A stretch of 64,000 nucleotides of DNA from Ceratodon purpureus. Taxonomy: Eukaryota > Streptophyta > Bryopsida > Pseudoditrichales > Ditrichaceae. The notes under the pieces were generated by a model. It worked only from the letters and a program-made list of their open reading frames with translations, was not told where the DNA came from and did no database searches. Position 1 is the first letter of the stretch, and every line of letters begins with the position of its first letter. Both the position numbers and the translations under genes were made by a program. The DNA is taken from assembly GCA_014871385.1 (NCBI GenBank), contig CM026426.1, positions 82,069,566-82,133,565 on the forward strand, in the 5' to 3' direction. Shown piece by piece: positions 1 through 11,407 of this stretch.

Positions 1-381
1 CTATCTTACCAAAGTGAACCCCCTTCTGAAATTAACCCCAACCTTACCATACAATTTATTGAATTCACATACTGCAATGACAGATTCTCCCCAGAAACAC
101 TCCAAGCCAAAACCAACAAATACAATCCACTAATCGCTTATATCAATGCTTTAGGATGGAAAGTTGACCCTCTTATCGTCATTACAGCCGGCGCTGGAGC
201 AACTACACACATTCCATCAATGAAATCACTTGAAGAAAAATTCCAAATACCGATGCCCACTATCAAAAACACCTTCAAAAACATAAACACTATCGCCATA
301 CAATACGCCATGTCCATTTTACTCCACAAAAGAAGAATAGAAAACCACCAACCGATTCCTCAAACATTATATCCCCCTTAG
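1..381 (+). CDS. LINE reverse-transcriptase polyprotein, C-terminal end only
   Basis: Frame 1 is open from the window edge to TAG at 379-381 (126 codons), so the start lies upstream. The protein runs from a segment with F-T-Y-C-N-D-R-F to L-G-W-K-V-D-P-L-I-V-I-T-A-G and then K-N-T-F-K-N-I-N-T-I-A-I-Q-Y-A. This looks like the carboxyl tail that follows the reverse transcriptase in some non-LTR retrotransposons; I recognise the pattern but cannot name the clade. The stop is followed within 35 bases by an A-rich tail (391-415), as expected for a LINE 3' end. The translation is uninterrupted, so the copy may be fairly young. The function is self-copying by target-primed reverse transcription; the catalytic domain itself is outside the window. 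Confidence 0.6.
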   Translation, partial: LSYQSEPPSEINPNLTIQFIEFTYCNDRFSPETLQAKTNKYNPLIAYINALGWKVDPLIVITAGAGATTHIPSMKSLEEKFQIPMPTIKNTFKNINTIAIQYAMSILLHKRRIENHQPIPQTLYPP

Positions 382-416
382 TAGAAACTCTAAAATAAAA
401 TAAAAATAAAAAAATT
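382..416 (+). repeat. A-rich LINE 3' tail
   Basis: A short 3' untranslated stretch ends in an A/T-rich tract of A runs broken by T at 391-415. It directly follows the LINE reading frame and probably marks the 3' boundary of that insertion. Confidence 0.45.
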
Positions 417-588
417 TGGTAGTAGCTAGAGCTACTTTATTTAAATTGTTAGCATTCAAGTGTCAAGTCTCTTTTTGTCACTTCTCGCAAAGGGGGCTAT
501 TGGTCGGCACAACTTATGTCCTACTCATGAACACTCACTCAGCAGTATCAAGCCACTACATCCCCCACATCCACTCAAACGAGTCCAT

Positions 589-640
589 CAGGGTTCGAAC
601 CCGGACCGGATTAATGAGACAAACGCTCACATCCAACCAA
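589..640 (-). other. Possible tRNA-derived (SINE-like) Pol III promoter
   Basis: On the minus strand a B-box-like GGTTCGAACC (within the palindrome at 591-602) follows an A-box-like TGGTTGGATGTG (complement of about 627-638) after about 40 bases. That order and spacing are what a tRNA-derived SINE would show. No full tRNA cloverleaf, tail or target duplication was found, so this is a weak call. Confidence 0.25.
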
Positions 641-976
641 CAATGAGCTCGTGGCTTGATGTCTTTAAACATCACCATAAACTACTCTATACGCCTGTTT
701 TCACTGGTCTCTTGTTATTGGTTACTTGTGACTAAAGTGTCTACTCTCGAAAGGGGGGAGTAGATCTTTACTTCCATACCTTTGTCCTGTGGGCTTTGGA
801 TTGGGGGTAGGTCGAACAGACACTTAATTCACGTCGGTCTCCTCCGGAGACCGAAGTTTCTCTTTCTTCCAAAGGGGGTTCTTATATTAATAATCATTAG
901 CAAAACAAGCATGTTTGCGGTGCGCATGATATGATGCATATTGTTTGTTAATCAAGGTATACAAAGAAATGACAAT

Positions 977-977
<1 letters not shown>

Positions 978-1016
<39 letters not shown>
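978..1016. repeat. Poly-T homopolymer, 39 T
   Basis: An uninterrupted run of 39 T. It could be the poly(A) tail of a retroposed sequence on the minus strand, but no recognisable body is adjacent. Runs this long are also unreliable in assemblies. Confidence 0.8.
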
Positions 1017-3440
1017 CCTTTATTTCTTGACAGCGGTACCTCATAAATAGCAAGAGTGCAACCCGCGAAGGAAAGCACAGCGCATTAGGAGGCAAAGTAA
1101 ACCACAAATATAATTTGCTTCTTTAAATGTTTGTGTCTTTATAAAATTTTCAATTTGAGAAATATTTTGATAGGTCCTCTGTTTACATGTTGCATCCAGT
1201 AAGGGTGTTTGATAAATATAGTAGGGGGACTAGCTGATTATTCTAATGTAGAGTTTCTTCATACAAATGCATGTGTATGTATATGAAGAATTCAATACTG
1301 TTAAGCAGCGAGACCTAGAGGGTGAGACCAAATGTGCACCAAAGAGAGTGAGGGCAGAAAAACCCATCCTTTATATATACTTTGGGGTGTACAACAAGCC
1401 CCCATGGAGGTCATCATCATAAAGACCACTAACTAATCCGTTGCCTAAATAAGGTACAATGGGTTAGTGGGGGAATCCGTTATAGATTTAGTTGTTACGG
1501 GAACAACAGGAATCGGGAACAATGGAGAGACGAGCAGTCACATAGGATGGATGAAACCTCGGAGTAGGGGAGATCGTCCATCTCTCAACAAATACATCTT
1601 ACGATTTGCACGTTTCGGAGAAATCTGTAGTCCATATGCAGGCTAATGATTGGGTTCACACAATTGAGTTATTTGTAAAAGCATCCAGTCTTTTGTCCTC
1701 CTTTTCTCATGGACTAGAGTTAGTACCATTCCTCCTCTTCCTCACGGTCCCACCCTTCTACCCAATTCTTTTCCCTCCCTCCAAATTTTTATAAATAAAA
1801 ATTTGAATCTATTTAGTATTCTATTCTGGGTCTATAGTAAGATCATGCCAATTCGGTCCTTTCCAAATTACAGGTCAAAAACTAAGGTTTTGAGGGACTT
1901 TACAAATAACTCTAATATATCTGAGATATCCCGATACGACAGTTTTTGTTTTGAAGTGCAGCTTATGTTAAATGTCATTGATGCAAAGTGTAGGATGAGA
2001 AACCGTATACACCGTGACTAATATTGAGAGCTATTTAATTTTTAAGTATCACATACTATGCCGCAAGTTTCTGTCAATGTACATGTCGGAAAGAATGCTC
2101 CGTGTTACAAAGGCCTACTTTTAATACATGGTTGCTTTTCAAATTTTTGACATTTCTGACGTATACTAAATTGTCTCTTTGTAAAGGAAATGAAATGATG
2201 GAACCTGTTGGGACTATATTGAACGTTTCCGTAAATACGGTAGGAATATCTGCACTTGTAATGTACGCTGAAGAATGTGTTGGCAGGATTAGAAAAATCA
2301 TTATTTGCTCCAATGTTAAGCTGCCCGAAATAAACAATTATCTTCTCTTAGTCTTTTGAGCAAATACTATAATCATAATATAAACATAGAACCGTAATTT
2401 TGCTAACAAAATTTTCAAGGCTTATCAATGAGTTTTACATATTACTAAATATAGTGCTGATATAGTGGGAAGTTACTGAAATATGAATGAACGTGTACAG
2501 TCACCACAAGAATTGAATGAGAGAAAGTCTAAAAGAACTAGAGTACTTTAGGAGCAGCTTCACCACAATATAATTCGAAATAATAATGCCAGAATTTTTT
2601 TTAAATTATGCTGTCAATTTGCCGGAAAACCATGAAATAGAATTAAACAAATGACAAAATATCTTGAAATCAAACCTATGAATTGAAAGTTAAATATATT
2701 AAAAATGTTTGGAGTGTTCTCACAAGCCCCTTGCATTCTTGAAAATAGGCATTCATCATGGAGCACAAGCTGGCACTTACAAAAATAATCCCCTTCTGAG
2801 GCACATGCAAGGTCAAACATATTTTTAGCACGAGGCAAGCCTGGCACTTCCACTGAAAGCGGATCTCGTCGCAGACTACAAAAACACAAAGCTCATCTCA
2901 ACGGGCTCATCTCCTACACAATCCCGCGTCGATGTCTATCCCGTTCCCCTTCTCCTCATCCTCGCCCCTTACCTCTTTGCACTTCCGCTCCAGTAGAGTT
3001 CATCTTGAAGTTATCTCACGAAGTGCAGTTCATCTTGAACACTCACAACTGTGAGAGACCGGAGTTGAGGGTTAGGAAAGTACCGTGAGGGTCTCGAGGA
3101 GGATTGAGTTGCATTTCGCTATGAAAGTGGGAGATTGGAAGGAGAGAGAGGAGATCTTCCGGTTGCTAAGGGTTGCGGCGTTGCAGGAAGATGTCGAGGA
3201 GCAGCTTCGGTGTAGATGAGCAACTTCGGTGAAGTCAGCCCTCGTGCGCATGCAATATTAGGACGGTAGGGTTGTCTCTGCACTCGCAGGATTCTACAAT
3301 CTCAGCACGTCATGGCAGGTATTGTATTGTTTCAATTGGACTATCTTTATCGGTCTATTATGAATTCCTTTCTATTGACCATTTCGTGATCACATTGCGT
3401 TCTACCTAGCCTAAGCGAGGCTCTATTGGGGTCTACAGAT
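1017..3440. other. Non-coding stretch, nothing recognised
   Basis: Only short, overlapping reading frames on both strands with no recognisable motif. The end of the stretch (about 2900-3440) is more GC-rich and contains scattered GAGCAGCTTCGGTG-like words that prefigure the tandem array that follows. Confidence 0.5.
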
Positions 3441-3444
3441 CATT

Positions 3445-3528
3445 GTGAGCAGCACTGGTGAGCAACAAGTTTCGGTGAGCAGCTTCGGTGAGCACCAAGT
3501 TTCGGTGAGCAGCTTTGGTGAGCACAAG
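3445..3528. repeat. 30-bp tandem repeat, about 2.8 copies
   Basis: Alternating 13- and 17-base subunits, each beginning GTGAGCA, start at 3445, 3458, 3475, 3488, 3505 and 3518. They give a compound period of 30 bases with a few substitutions. Related single words occur about 240 bases upstream (near 3200). Confidence 0.75.
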
Positions 3529-4123
3529 TGACGAACAACAACTCATCATTTGCTGGTACGAGCCATCTCCGACTGTCTTCTACTGCACTCCACCTACACA
3601 CACCTCCAAGGTAGAGCACTCCAGCTTTCTGTAATCTAGTTTTTGTTTGCCCTTGGTCGTTTATCCTTTTCACCTTGCTGATTGTTTGGCTTCTCTATTT
3701 TTTGCAGGTTTCAGGGTAGAGGACAAAGATTCAGTTTTGGTAAGATTGTGATCATTTTGTATTTCAAAAATTGAAATCTGAATCAGTTCTAGCTTGTATG
3801 CATAAGTGAACTTACCTTTTTCTTGCACGATCTTTCATGGTGGAAACAGTAGATCTCTTGTTCTCTGTAGTGACATTTGCAATAGTAGACAAGTTCCTCT
3901 CCATGATGACCTCAATAGTTAGAACTGGATCTGTCTCATCATCTTTTTCTTTGAAATCTTCTTCAGCATCCACCACTTCTTTGAACAAAGAGCACTTCAT
4001 GTATGCTTCCATTGTTGATGTTTGAAATGTTGCTTGAATAGCTCAATCTAATCCACACATAGATCAGCCTTTTTGTATCATGCTTGGCTTGTTGATGTGT
4101 TGCCATGCATGAAATAACCATTC

Positions 4124-4843
4124 TCAGATTAGAGGCTTTAGCACTGACAGCTTTGCTATATCTAACTCTTGTTGTTCCCAATCTGTTGGAAGCTTTCTTG
4201 GTGCACCTGTTCCTTTTCTGAAGCTCCAATCTAGGTTTGTTCTCACAAAATCTCTTGTCCATTCTAACGAAACCCTAAATCCAGTTGGACTTTGGAAGTT
4301 TAGAAGGTCAGGCTTTCTTTTCTGAATGAGAGTTCGAATTAAATTCCTCACTCAAGTAGCAAACAAAGGATGACATGCCACACGATGTGCCTTTAGCAAA
4401 GTCATGATCTCCTCCTCTAAGTCATGATGTTTAGACAAAACATATGAATGTTGAACACCACCTGTATAAGCTGATGTTTCTTTGAAGATTGCTTGTTTTG
4501 TCCCATCTTTTAACTCCCCTCTTTTAGTGAACCACTCTCCCAAAGAACCTCTAGTCAAATTGTCATAAACACTCTTGTTTTGACTAGGTAACTTGTACTT
4601 CACTTGCAAGTACCTTAGAGCAAGACTTCTATGATGAGTAATAGCAGAGTAGATAGGAACCCAAAGAGATGGAACAAACCAATTTGTGTATGGCCTCCTA
4701 ACCTTTGTGGTTTTTGGTGTTGCTTTTGGTTTGTCTTTTGTAGTTGGAAACAGCACAGCTTCAATTTGCATCTTGGGCCTACCCACTGGTCGCTTTTGAA
4801 CTTCTACCTTCATAGATTGCCCCAACTCCACCTTCACATGCAA
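4124..4843 (-). pseudogene. Decayed CENP-B/pogo-type transposase, N-terminal part
   Basis: Minus-strand reading frame from 4843 to 4124 with one in-frame TGA at 4352-4354. The first part is basic (R-P-V-G-R-P-K is an AT-hook-like motif). A helical region follows with L-R-Y-L-Q-V-K-Y-K-L-P-S and then a segment ending S-L-E-W-T-R-D-F-V-R, then L-D-W-S-F-R-K-G-T-G-A and K-L-P-T-D-W-E. The W-x-x-x-F-x-x-x-x-L-x-W-S-x-R and K-L-P-x-D-W-E pattern is typical of the DNA-binding half of pogo/jerky-like DDE transposases. The catalytic DDE half is not recognisable, so the copy is truncated. The TGA can be explained by a CGA-to-TGA change. Confidence 0.55.
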
Positions 4844-4849
4844 CTATGC

Positions 4850-5640
4850 AAAGTCACGCTCAACTCTATCTTCCATTTCCTCGTTGTCTATAATGGTGAA
4901 CATATTGCTCAAAAGTTGTTGCTTAGCCATACTCTCAATCATCCAAATCAAAAACCTATAACTAACAAGCTCTTACAAATCTGAATACAATGATGCAAAG
5001 CTCACAACAGGACGCTGAGAAACCAGCACTTGCACAAATAAACCCCACCCTAAACACTAAAATGAAGGTTGGTTAAGCAAAGGAAAACGAACGTTTAGGG
5101 TAAGTTAATTGAAACGGCGGCTGACACTTTCAAAACAAGATGACAAAATAACAAATATTTGACGAAATTTCATCAATTTTGGATAAAAGTCGAACTTACA
5201 ATAATTTATATTATCAAAAAGTCAAAATTTTAAAATTACTTTTTTTACTGGCAGACATTAAAACTTGAAACTAATTAATTATTCGACCAAAAGGTGAATT
5301 AGCTGCTCCTAAAGTATGGTATTCAAAACTTTAAAACGGTAAGTTTTTAATCCATTTATTTCTTTATTTAATTAAATTGTTAGTGTATTGTCTAGGTAAT
5401 GTGACATTATCTTGTCACTTGAAGGCACTAATATGATTGTTTATATGTATCTTTAGAGAGAGCAAGGGTCTGATCTAGAGCGCTCAACAGCAAACCAAAA
5501 GGAAAAAGAGGTACAACTGGGATTTATGAGGTCATTGTGTACAATAGGGGGCATCAGTCGAATGAATGTGGTAATGGTAAAGACAGTCCACTACACATTA
5601 TCCTTTGCATAATAATTTTTAATAGCCTTGTTCTGTACTT
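4850..5640. other. AT-rich intergenic stretch, nothing recognised
   Basis: Long T- and A-rich segments without a credible reading frame. It may include remains of the transposon that carried the transposase at 4124-4843, but no terminal repeat was found. Confidence 0.4.
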
Positions 5641-5644
5641 CTAG

Positions 5645-5851
5645 ATCAAGATTGGGGATCAGGTGTGGTTGGCAGACACTCTTGATCTCTCTATTCGTGT
5701 AGCGACTGGCATAGTTATAGCACTCAGAGGCAACGTAGCTTTTCATAATTGTCCAATTCCACTAGACTACATCCATTTGAGCGTTGAAGACGTTGTGGTG
5801 AACATCCCTCTAATGATTCCCGTCGTGGAGGCAGATATAAGAAACCTATAA
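5645..5851 (+). CDS. Short exon-like ORF, possible transposon-associated domain remnant
   Basis: An open frame starts just after an acceptor-like TTCTAG at 5639-5644 and ends in TAA at 5849-5851. It reads I-K-I-G-D-Q-V-W-L-A-D, then V-A-T-G-I-V-I-A-L-R, then a hydrophobic/acidic end. The pattern (G-x-x-V-x-L-x-D, V-A-x-G, then a small beta-rich domain) is reminiscent of the domain that accompanies En/Spm-type transposon genes in plants (DUF8039-like). This is a similarity of pattern only. No start codon or neighbouring exon was identified. Confidence 0.25.
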   Translation: MKIGDQVWLADTLDLSIRVATGIVIALRGNVAFHNCPIPLDYIHLSVEDVVVNIPLMIPVVEADIRNL

Positions 5852-6334
5852 AATGCCCAAAGGTCCAGCGTATTATGGTTTGAAGGTCTTACGTTTGTAC
5901 GAGATTGAAAGGACTTAAGCAACCTACGACATGTCGACTATGTATGATGGCATTTAAATATACCTTTTCCATTTATAATTTTTGTGCACTGTTCAAGTCT
6001 CTAAAGGTGACTGACTTCTTAGACACATTGAAGAGGTGGATGCGTATATTTGCGAGGAGCGCCGAGTAGTAGAGGAGGAACTCCGCCAGGATGTGACGTG
6101 AACTACGTCGAGGGAGAGGAGAGCGTACACCTAATAGTGTTACTAATACTGAGATATATCGAGTGGATTAAGAGTGAAGAACATCTTTTGTATTGGTGAA
6201 GGTTGATTAATATACAAGGGATGTGCGATAGAAACCTTGACACCAGTTTTTTTTATTTTGGTCCATGTGGATGACATCTAGCTCTGTGATTACCGGTGCA
6301 CATTTAAAATAACTCCAATATTATTGGATTATTT

Positions 6335-7056
6335 GCACAATAAAGTGGACCACAAAGTGCAACATGTGATCACTAAGAAGTGAATATGAAGGTGCTGTTT
6401 TTTAAAGCTCGAAGCTGATTTTGAGCATTTTGGTGTAGTTTTGGAGCATTTTAGTCACTTTCTAGGGTGTCATAAGCTATCTTATACATGTCTTCATGAA
6501 AAGAACATCCTCAATTGAAGCTAAATTTGACCTCTATTTTTAAATCATGAATATGAACTTTCCCAAAGGCTTAATTTCTTCATTTGGTGCCCTCTATTGT
6601 CTTTAGAGGACGCTTTTTTCAATTTAAAAAACAATGTTCGGTGAAAAAAAATGCACAAAAAGTACCGCGGAAGTGACTTTGTTAAATAACATCCTTGCGG
6701 TACTTTTGGAACCCTAAACCAATTAGTGAGTATATAAATTGACTATTTTAGAATACCTCTTAAACATACAGAAGGCACTACTTCATCAAAAGTGATTTTT
6801 TGAAAGTTTTTGATTCTTTTATAGTCACCTTTTCAAATGATTGCATTTACTTTGCTTGGATTTAAAGCCTTCATACAATAACTTTAAAGTGTCTACTTTG
6901 CACAAAAAATTTCCAAGTTGTTGAGAAACAAGTTGAGAATCCATATTAGCAAAGAATTTGACTTCAATTACATCTTTCTGTCACTTTTGTGCAATTTTTG
7001 CAAAAGGTCTAAAACTGGCAAATAGCTAAGCACTTTTGTGGTCCACTTTATTGTGC
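6335..7056. mobile_element. Non-autonomous element with about 26-bp terminal inverted repeats
   Basis: The left end at 6335-6360 begins GCACAATAAAGTGGACCAC. The right end at 7030-7056 is its reverse complement with one extra base. The 722-bp interior is AT-rich and has no credible coding frame. It includes a smaller imperfect inverted pair (GTACCGC ... GCGGTAC, about 6662-6705). Each end is itself partly palindromic. No convincing target duplication could be read from the flanks, so the superfamily is unassigned. It is probably a MITE-like DNA transposon. Confidence 0.6.
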
Positions 7057-8328
7057 TTCTCCCCAACCCCGTTTAAGAGGTACAAATGTCACCTCATAAC
7101 TGGCACAAGACATCCTCATTATCTGAGAATGATACAGTACAGACAACCCCGAAACAAGCTCTAAGTGTGCAATAACGACATCAGAGATATCGCAAACTAC
7201 GTTCGGAAGTGCAAATCGACTGAAGACCATTTCGAAGATTTTAGCAAAAAATGCAATCATATTGTAAAACTTGTCTACATATACATTACAATGGCGAAGG
7301 TACATTCACGATCTAGGTAGTTTATGTTGCTTATTATGAACATCCTGCAACGAACATAGTAGAAATATATCGCAATTAAGAGTGTCCCCGCGAGATTCAA
7401 TTTACTCTGCCGTTAAACTTGTCCCAAATGACACGACCAAATTAATGACTCGTCCAATTTGACTGGAAAATTCCATGTCATTTTCTGTGCAGTCTGTCGT
7501 AAGTGACTGCGAAAGGTGTCATTTGTGTCGTCCTTTTTCCAGAGTTTTCCACTAGTGTTTGCAGGCGCTAGGCATGTGGTTCTTTATAAGTTTTACCAGG
7601 TTGCGTCACTAGTAACAGAGGAATTGGCTTGGTCAGCTTTAGGAAAATCTAAGATGGATTTCTTCAAAAAGCCTGTCTTTTACTGTTTTGAGCGATACAT
7701 CTGAAGAATTGTTCTTGATATGCACGTCAACGAAGTCTTGGATGCAGCCAGTAGAATCACCACGTGGAATTGCACTTGTTATTGTTGAAGACTTTAAGCT
7801 TACCTTTTGTTTTAAAAAGACGTTTTTGCAATTGGGTAGATGGATACTTAACCATCAAGTTTATTGCGTCAAGCCATCTACCTTGCGATTTTGCTTTAAA
7901 ATTTCATGGAGACTTCCGTCCCTAACTTGGTGGAGCCCGTGTTGCCCTTGTCTATCTAATTAATGCAATTATATTATTGTCAATGATGAAATCAAGTATA
8001 CAAGGCTTCTTTTTGAACTTCGGCAAAAGCACTTCTATATTAGGCTTTACAATCCAAGAGTAGTCCCTTGGGCCCATACTCACACTTTTACATGAATATA
8101 TTGAATACGATGTGAGCCACATAAGCCAACTTCTGCCTAGACTAGCCAATCACATAGTTTAAAAGTGTTTGGATAATACTGCTTTAATCGACGTTGAAGG
8201 TCGTAAGTCGAGTGAATGCCACGTCGAACATATAGTGCTTATTTCATCAAAGTTCTTCATTGAGGGCCTATGTGAAATTGAATGGTTGATGCACTCCGAG
8301 ATGGAGGGTGGGGTAGGGTTTGAATAGG
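7057..8328. other. Non-coding stretch, nothing recognised
   Basis: Only short frames with no family signature on either strand. Confidence 0.45.
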
Positions 8329-8450
8329 GTGAGCCCATTCTGGCGGGGCTCGCGCGATGGAAGCCACCCTGAGTCGTAGGGCAAGGGCGAAGCCCGGCCC
8401 GGGGCGTAGGGTGGCTCCCATCGCGCGAGCCCCGCCGGAAGGGGCTCACT
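8329..8450. repeat. GC-rich long foldback (about 43-bp arms, 37-base loop)
   Basis: The left arm 8329-8370 and right arm 8408-8450 are near-perfect reverse complements, with about four mismatches or indels by eye. The core GGCGGGGCTCGCGCGATGG pairs fully. The arms are separated by a 37-base loop (8371-8407) that is also GC-rich. The local composition is far above the surrounding AT-rich DNA. It could be a miniature foldback transposon, a small-RNA precursor-like hairpin or an insertion from elsewhere. Confidence 0.75.
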
Positions 8451-8518
8451 CTGCGTAACCCCCCTGGGGTCACTCCATGCTAAACAAGAAATTTATTGAC
8501 AATTGTTACAACATCGAA

Positions 8519-8585
8519 TTGGCTTGTGAGTGAGGCCGCTTAGGCTCTGCAGTGGCCATCGATTGGTCGGAGGTTCGATCCGACA
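8519..8585 (+). other. Possible SINE-like B box downstream of the foldback
   Basis: GGTTCGATCC at 8572-8581 preceded about 40 bases upstream by an A-box-like TGGCTTGTGAGTG (8520-8532). The spacing fits a tRNA-derived promoter, but the flanking arms do not fold as a tRNA T-arm and no tail was seen. Confidence 0.25.
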
Positions 8586-8589
8586 GACA

Positions 8590-10345
8590 CCATCAAAATC
8601 ACAATCAGAGAGATCTGAAGTATTTTCACGATTCATGATAGGCAACAGGTCAAGTGAAGCGACAAACAAAGCACAGGGGATCATGATGACTCCAATCTTC
8701 ATTAGGATCAAACCAAGATCTCGAAGGATCCACACCATCATCACCAACAATTAACACTAGGACAACAAGGGACAAATGAAGGCAGAAAGGAAGAAGCCAA
8801 CAACAACCTAGGAGAGCAAGGAGCAGGTATATCGCTCTTGCGGGTACCCAATAGTCGAAGGGAAGGGGAGGATGCAAGAGTGGACACAGCAGCGTCAAAG
8901 GAAATCAGAGGGGGAGGAAGGAGCAGGCCCCGCACATCACCAACAAGGGAAGAGGAGCATTGCAATTGCGCTGGACATCGTGTTGACATGAAGACACGCA
9001 AGTTTTTATTCATGTGGTCATATCTGGGATGGCTTGTTGATGTTAACTCTTTCCTTCTGAGATAACCTTCATCGGCCTGGTTTCTTTTCTTTTAGGGTTT
9101 TGTTTGTGAGGCTTTTGCCAATGGAAATTATAGTTTTGTTGCGTGGTGGCTGCAGAGAGGCAAGTGTTGACAAGGATGTCTGCGTTGCGTGCTGCTCTGG
9201 CCCGACTTGTAGTGAAAAGAAAAGTTTTGATTGCCGAGGAGTTGTTACCTCCAGATGTGCCAAATTTGGGTATGCGTTTCTTGATATTTGATATGGACCT
9301 AGATAATTTCGTTTGCAAGGAGCATATGTATTTTACAAGTCATTCAAGTTGCTTTGTAGTTATAATAGTTCTCCTACTATGCTATCTATGTAGGTCCTGC
9401 TATGTTTCGCTATGTGTGGGTGAACCTTTTTAAAATGAGCACCCAAACAGCTATCAGAATAGTTCGTGAACCTATTTAAGATGTAAGATGCTCTTCCATT
9501 ATGTAAATGTGTAAACTTCCTCCTTAAAGGCTCCTTCTTTGTTACATCACAATGAGATGGCCTATCTATTGAGAGAGCCTTTCAGGAATATCTGCCGTGA
9601 TTGAGTAGGGTGAAATGTTACTTGCATCCTTATTTTTCATGTGCTTTCTTGTAACCTTCATAGTCGGGTGTGCATGTGGATAGAGATGACCTAACACAAG
9701 ACTTGCTTGTTTTACCTCCGGGCATTGACTTTTACAAGCATCCTCTCGTCTTAAACGGGTCTATAGTATTAAAGGTAATCATCTCTTGTATTCATCTTTT
9801 GTATGTAAAGAACATGTAACCATTTTTTGTAGTTTTTTGTCTTGCATGGCATATACTATATTTTTGCTCGTTCAACCTCGTTTTTCAGGTTTGCATTAAT
9901 TTGTCAATTATAATGAAGAATTTTGTAAAACCTTGTTTGTTTATTGGATAGGGAAAAGCAGGTTGTATGCCTGCACAGGCGCTTGCACCAGATTGTGATT
10001 AGAATGTACATTTTCTTAGATTACCTTGTTCTAACACTTTCTTCATTCTTTACAAATGGGGTAGGATCGTATCTATAAACTTTTACAAGGAAATATATGT
10101 AACAGCGTTGCAAGTATGGGTTGTGCAACTCCTGGAAACAAGACTGCATTTGGCCGCGTTGATGGCACCGTCTCTAAATCCCCTGGTGGTCTTCATGACC
10201 AGGCGGGTCTCAACCAGGGTTCCCATTGGAGGGGGCATAAAGCACCCTATATTTTGTTTGTTAATGAAAAAAAAAATTAATTTAAAAAAAATTTAAAAAA
10301 TACATAAACTAACTAAACACTGAGCCCGAGAAACTGCTCAGTTCT
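8590..10345. other. Non-coding stretch, nothing recognised
   Basis: Several 60-95-codon frames overlap on both strands (for example 8650-9065 and 9100-9430), but none shows a family motif. No terminal repeats were found. Confidence 0.4.
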
Positions 10346-10347
10346 TA

Positions 10348-10597
10348 GGGGTGGATCCACATCACCATCGGATTGTTCTCAGTGGCAGCGAAGGGCAGAT
10401 TGCACCCAAATATTGCAATGTGAGGCCTATTTCAAACCAATGGACGGCTGTGACTGGCCTGTATCGTGATTGGTTGAAATCGTTGTTTTGTCTAGTGTTG
10501 GGTTCACACGTTAGGGATGTCCTTTTCCTACTTTGCTATGTTAGCAGGTCTTTTTGCCAACATGGCAAAGAAAACATAGGAAATTTGGGACCACCCC
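10348..10597. mobile_element. MITE-like element, 250 bp, TA target duplication
   Basis: The ends GGGGTGGATCC (10348) and its inverted partner GGGACCACCCC (ending 10597) are flanked by TA on both sides (10346-10347 and 10598-10599). A TA duplication and short non-coding body fit a Stowaway-like (Tc1/Mariner) MITE, although the terminal sequence is not the classic Stowaway one. The inverted match extends through the flanking CTTA/TAAG. Confidence 0.5.
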
Positions 10598-10599
10598 TA

Positions 10600-11402
10600 A
10601 GGTAGTCCTAAACTTGTCCGCTTGATGAATAAGTTATCTTATCTCTTCTTCGTGCCTCTGTAGCTTCTAATTTTGAATTGGTTCCAAAGTTGGCGACAAC
10701 TCTCCTACCTCTCCCTCCACTGTCTCGTGACCTATACTTCCGTTCCGCCCTACCACCACCGCTCTGTTCGCCCTCCCCTTTGCCTGCCATCCTACCGACC
10801 TTGCCTCTCTCTTGCCTCTCTCCCCTCCTCCCATCTCGCTCTACCGAGCTCCACTCGCCTCTAATTGCAACCTCCCGGACCCTTCTGTTCGTACAACAGT
10901 CCCTTCTGCCAAACCCGCATCCATATCTATACCCCGCACCTCGTTCCCTCCCTCACATCCCTGCTCATCCTTGTTGTTAGCGTCCAGTTTAGCAACTTAG
11001 GGCCGGCTAGTTCACTGAAGACGGTGGCCCAATCGGACAAAACAAATTACTGACTCTGCAAAATTCAAGCGGACAAAGCATTGGACGCTTAGAGTGACAG
11101 AGTGTTTTGGTCGTTTGGTGGTGTTAAGTAGGCGTGAGTGTCTAGAGACTGTCTCACTGAGTGAATAGAAACGTTTACACTTGTCATTGCTGAACACTAA
11201 ATTAGGATTCAATAGAGACGACAACTGACCTCATCATTAAAAATATTGTGGTCAGTAATTTAATTGATTGTGTATCAATTGAATCTTTATTACAACAAAA
11301 GCATAATGTCTAAATTTGTAGGCATGGGCGATGGATAATATTACAAGATTCAAAACTTATTGATGGAATTACCAGATACGACGAGTGCCAATGAAAATAA
11401 GG
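10600..11402. other. Pyrimidine-rich non-coding stretch
   Basis: C/T-rich sequence at about 10690-10980 gives overlapping Pro/Leu/Ser-rich frames on the plus strand, which are probably compositional artefacts. Nothing recognisable lies between this and the Copia insertion. Confidence 0.4.
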
Positions 11403-11407
11403 TAAAG

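Noticed and set aside
10678..10980. Pro/Leu/Ser-rich plus-strand ORF
   Set aside because: Several overlapping frames with the same composition come from one pyrimidine-rich stretch. There is no domain or splice context.
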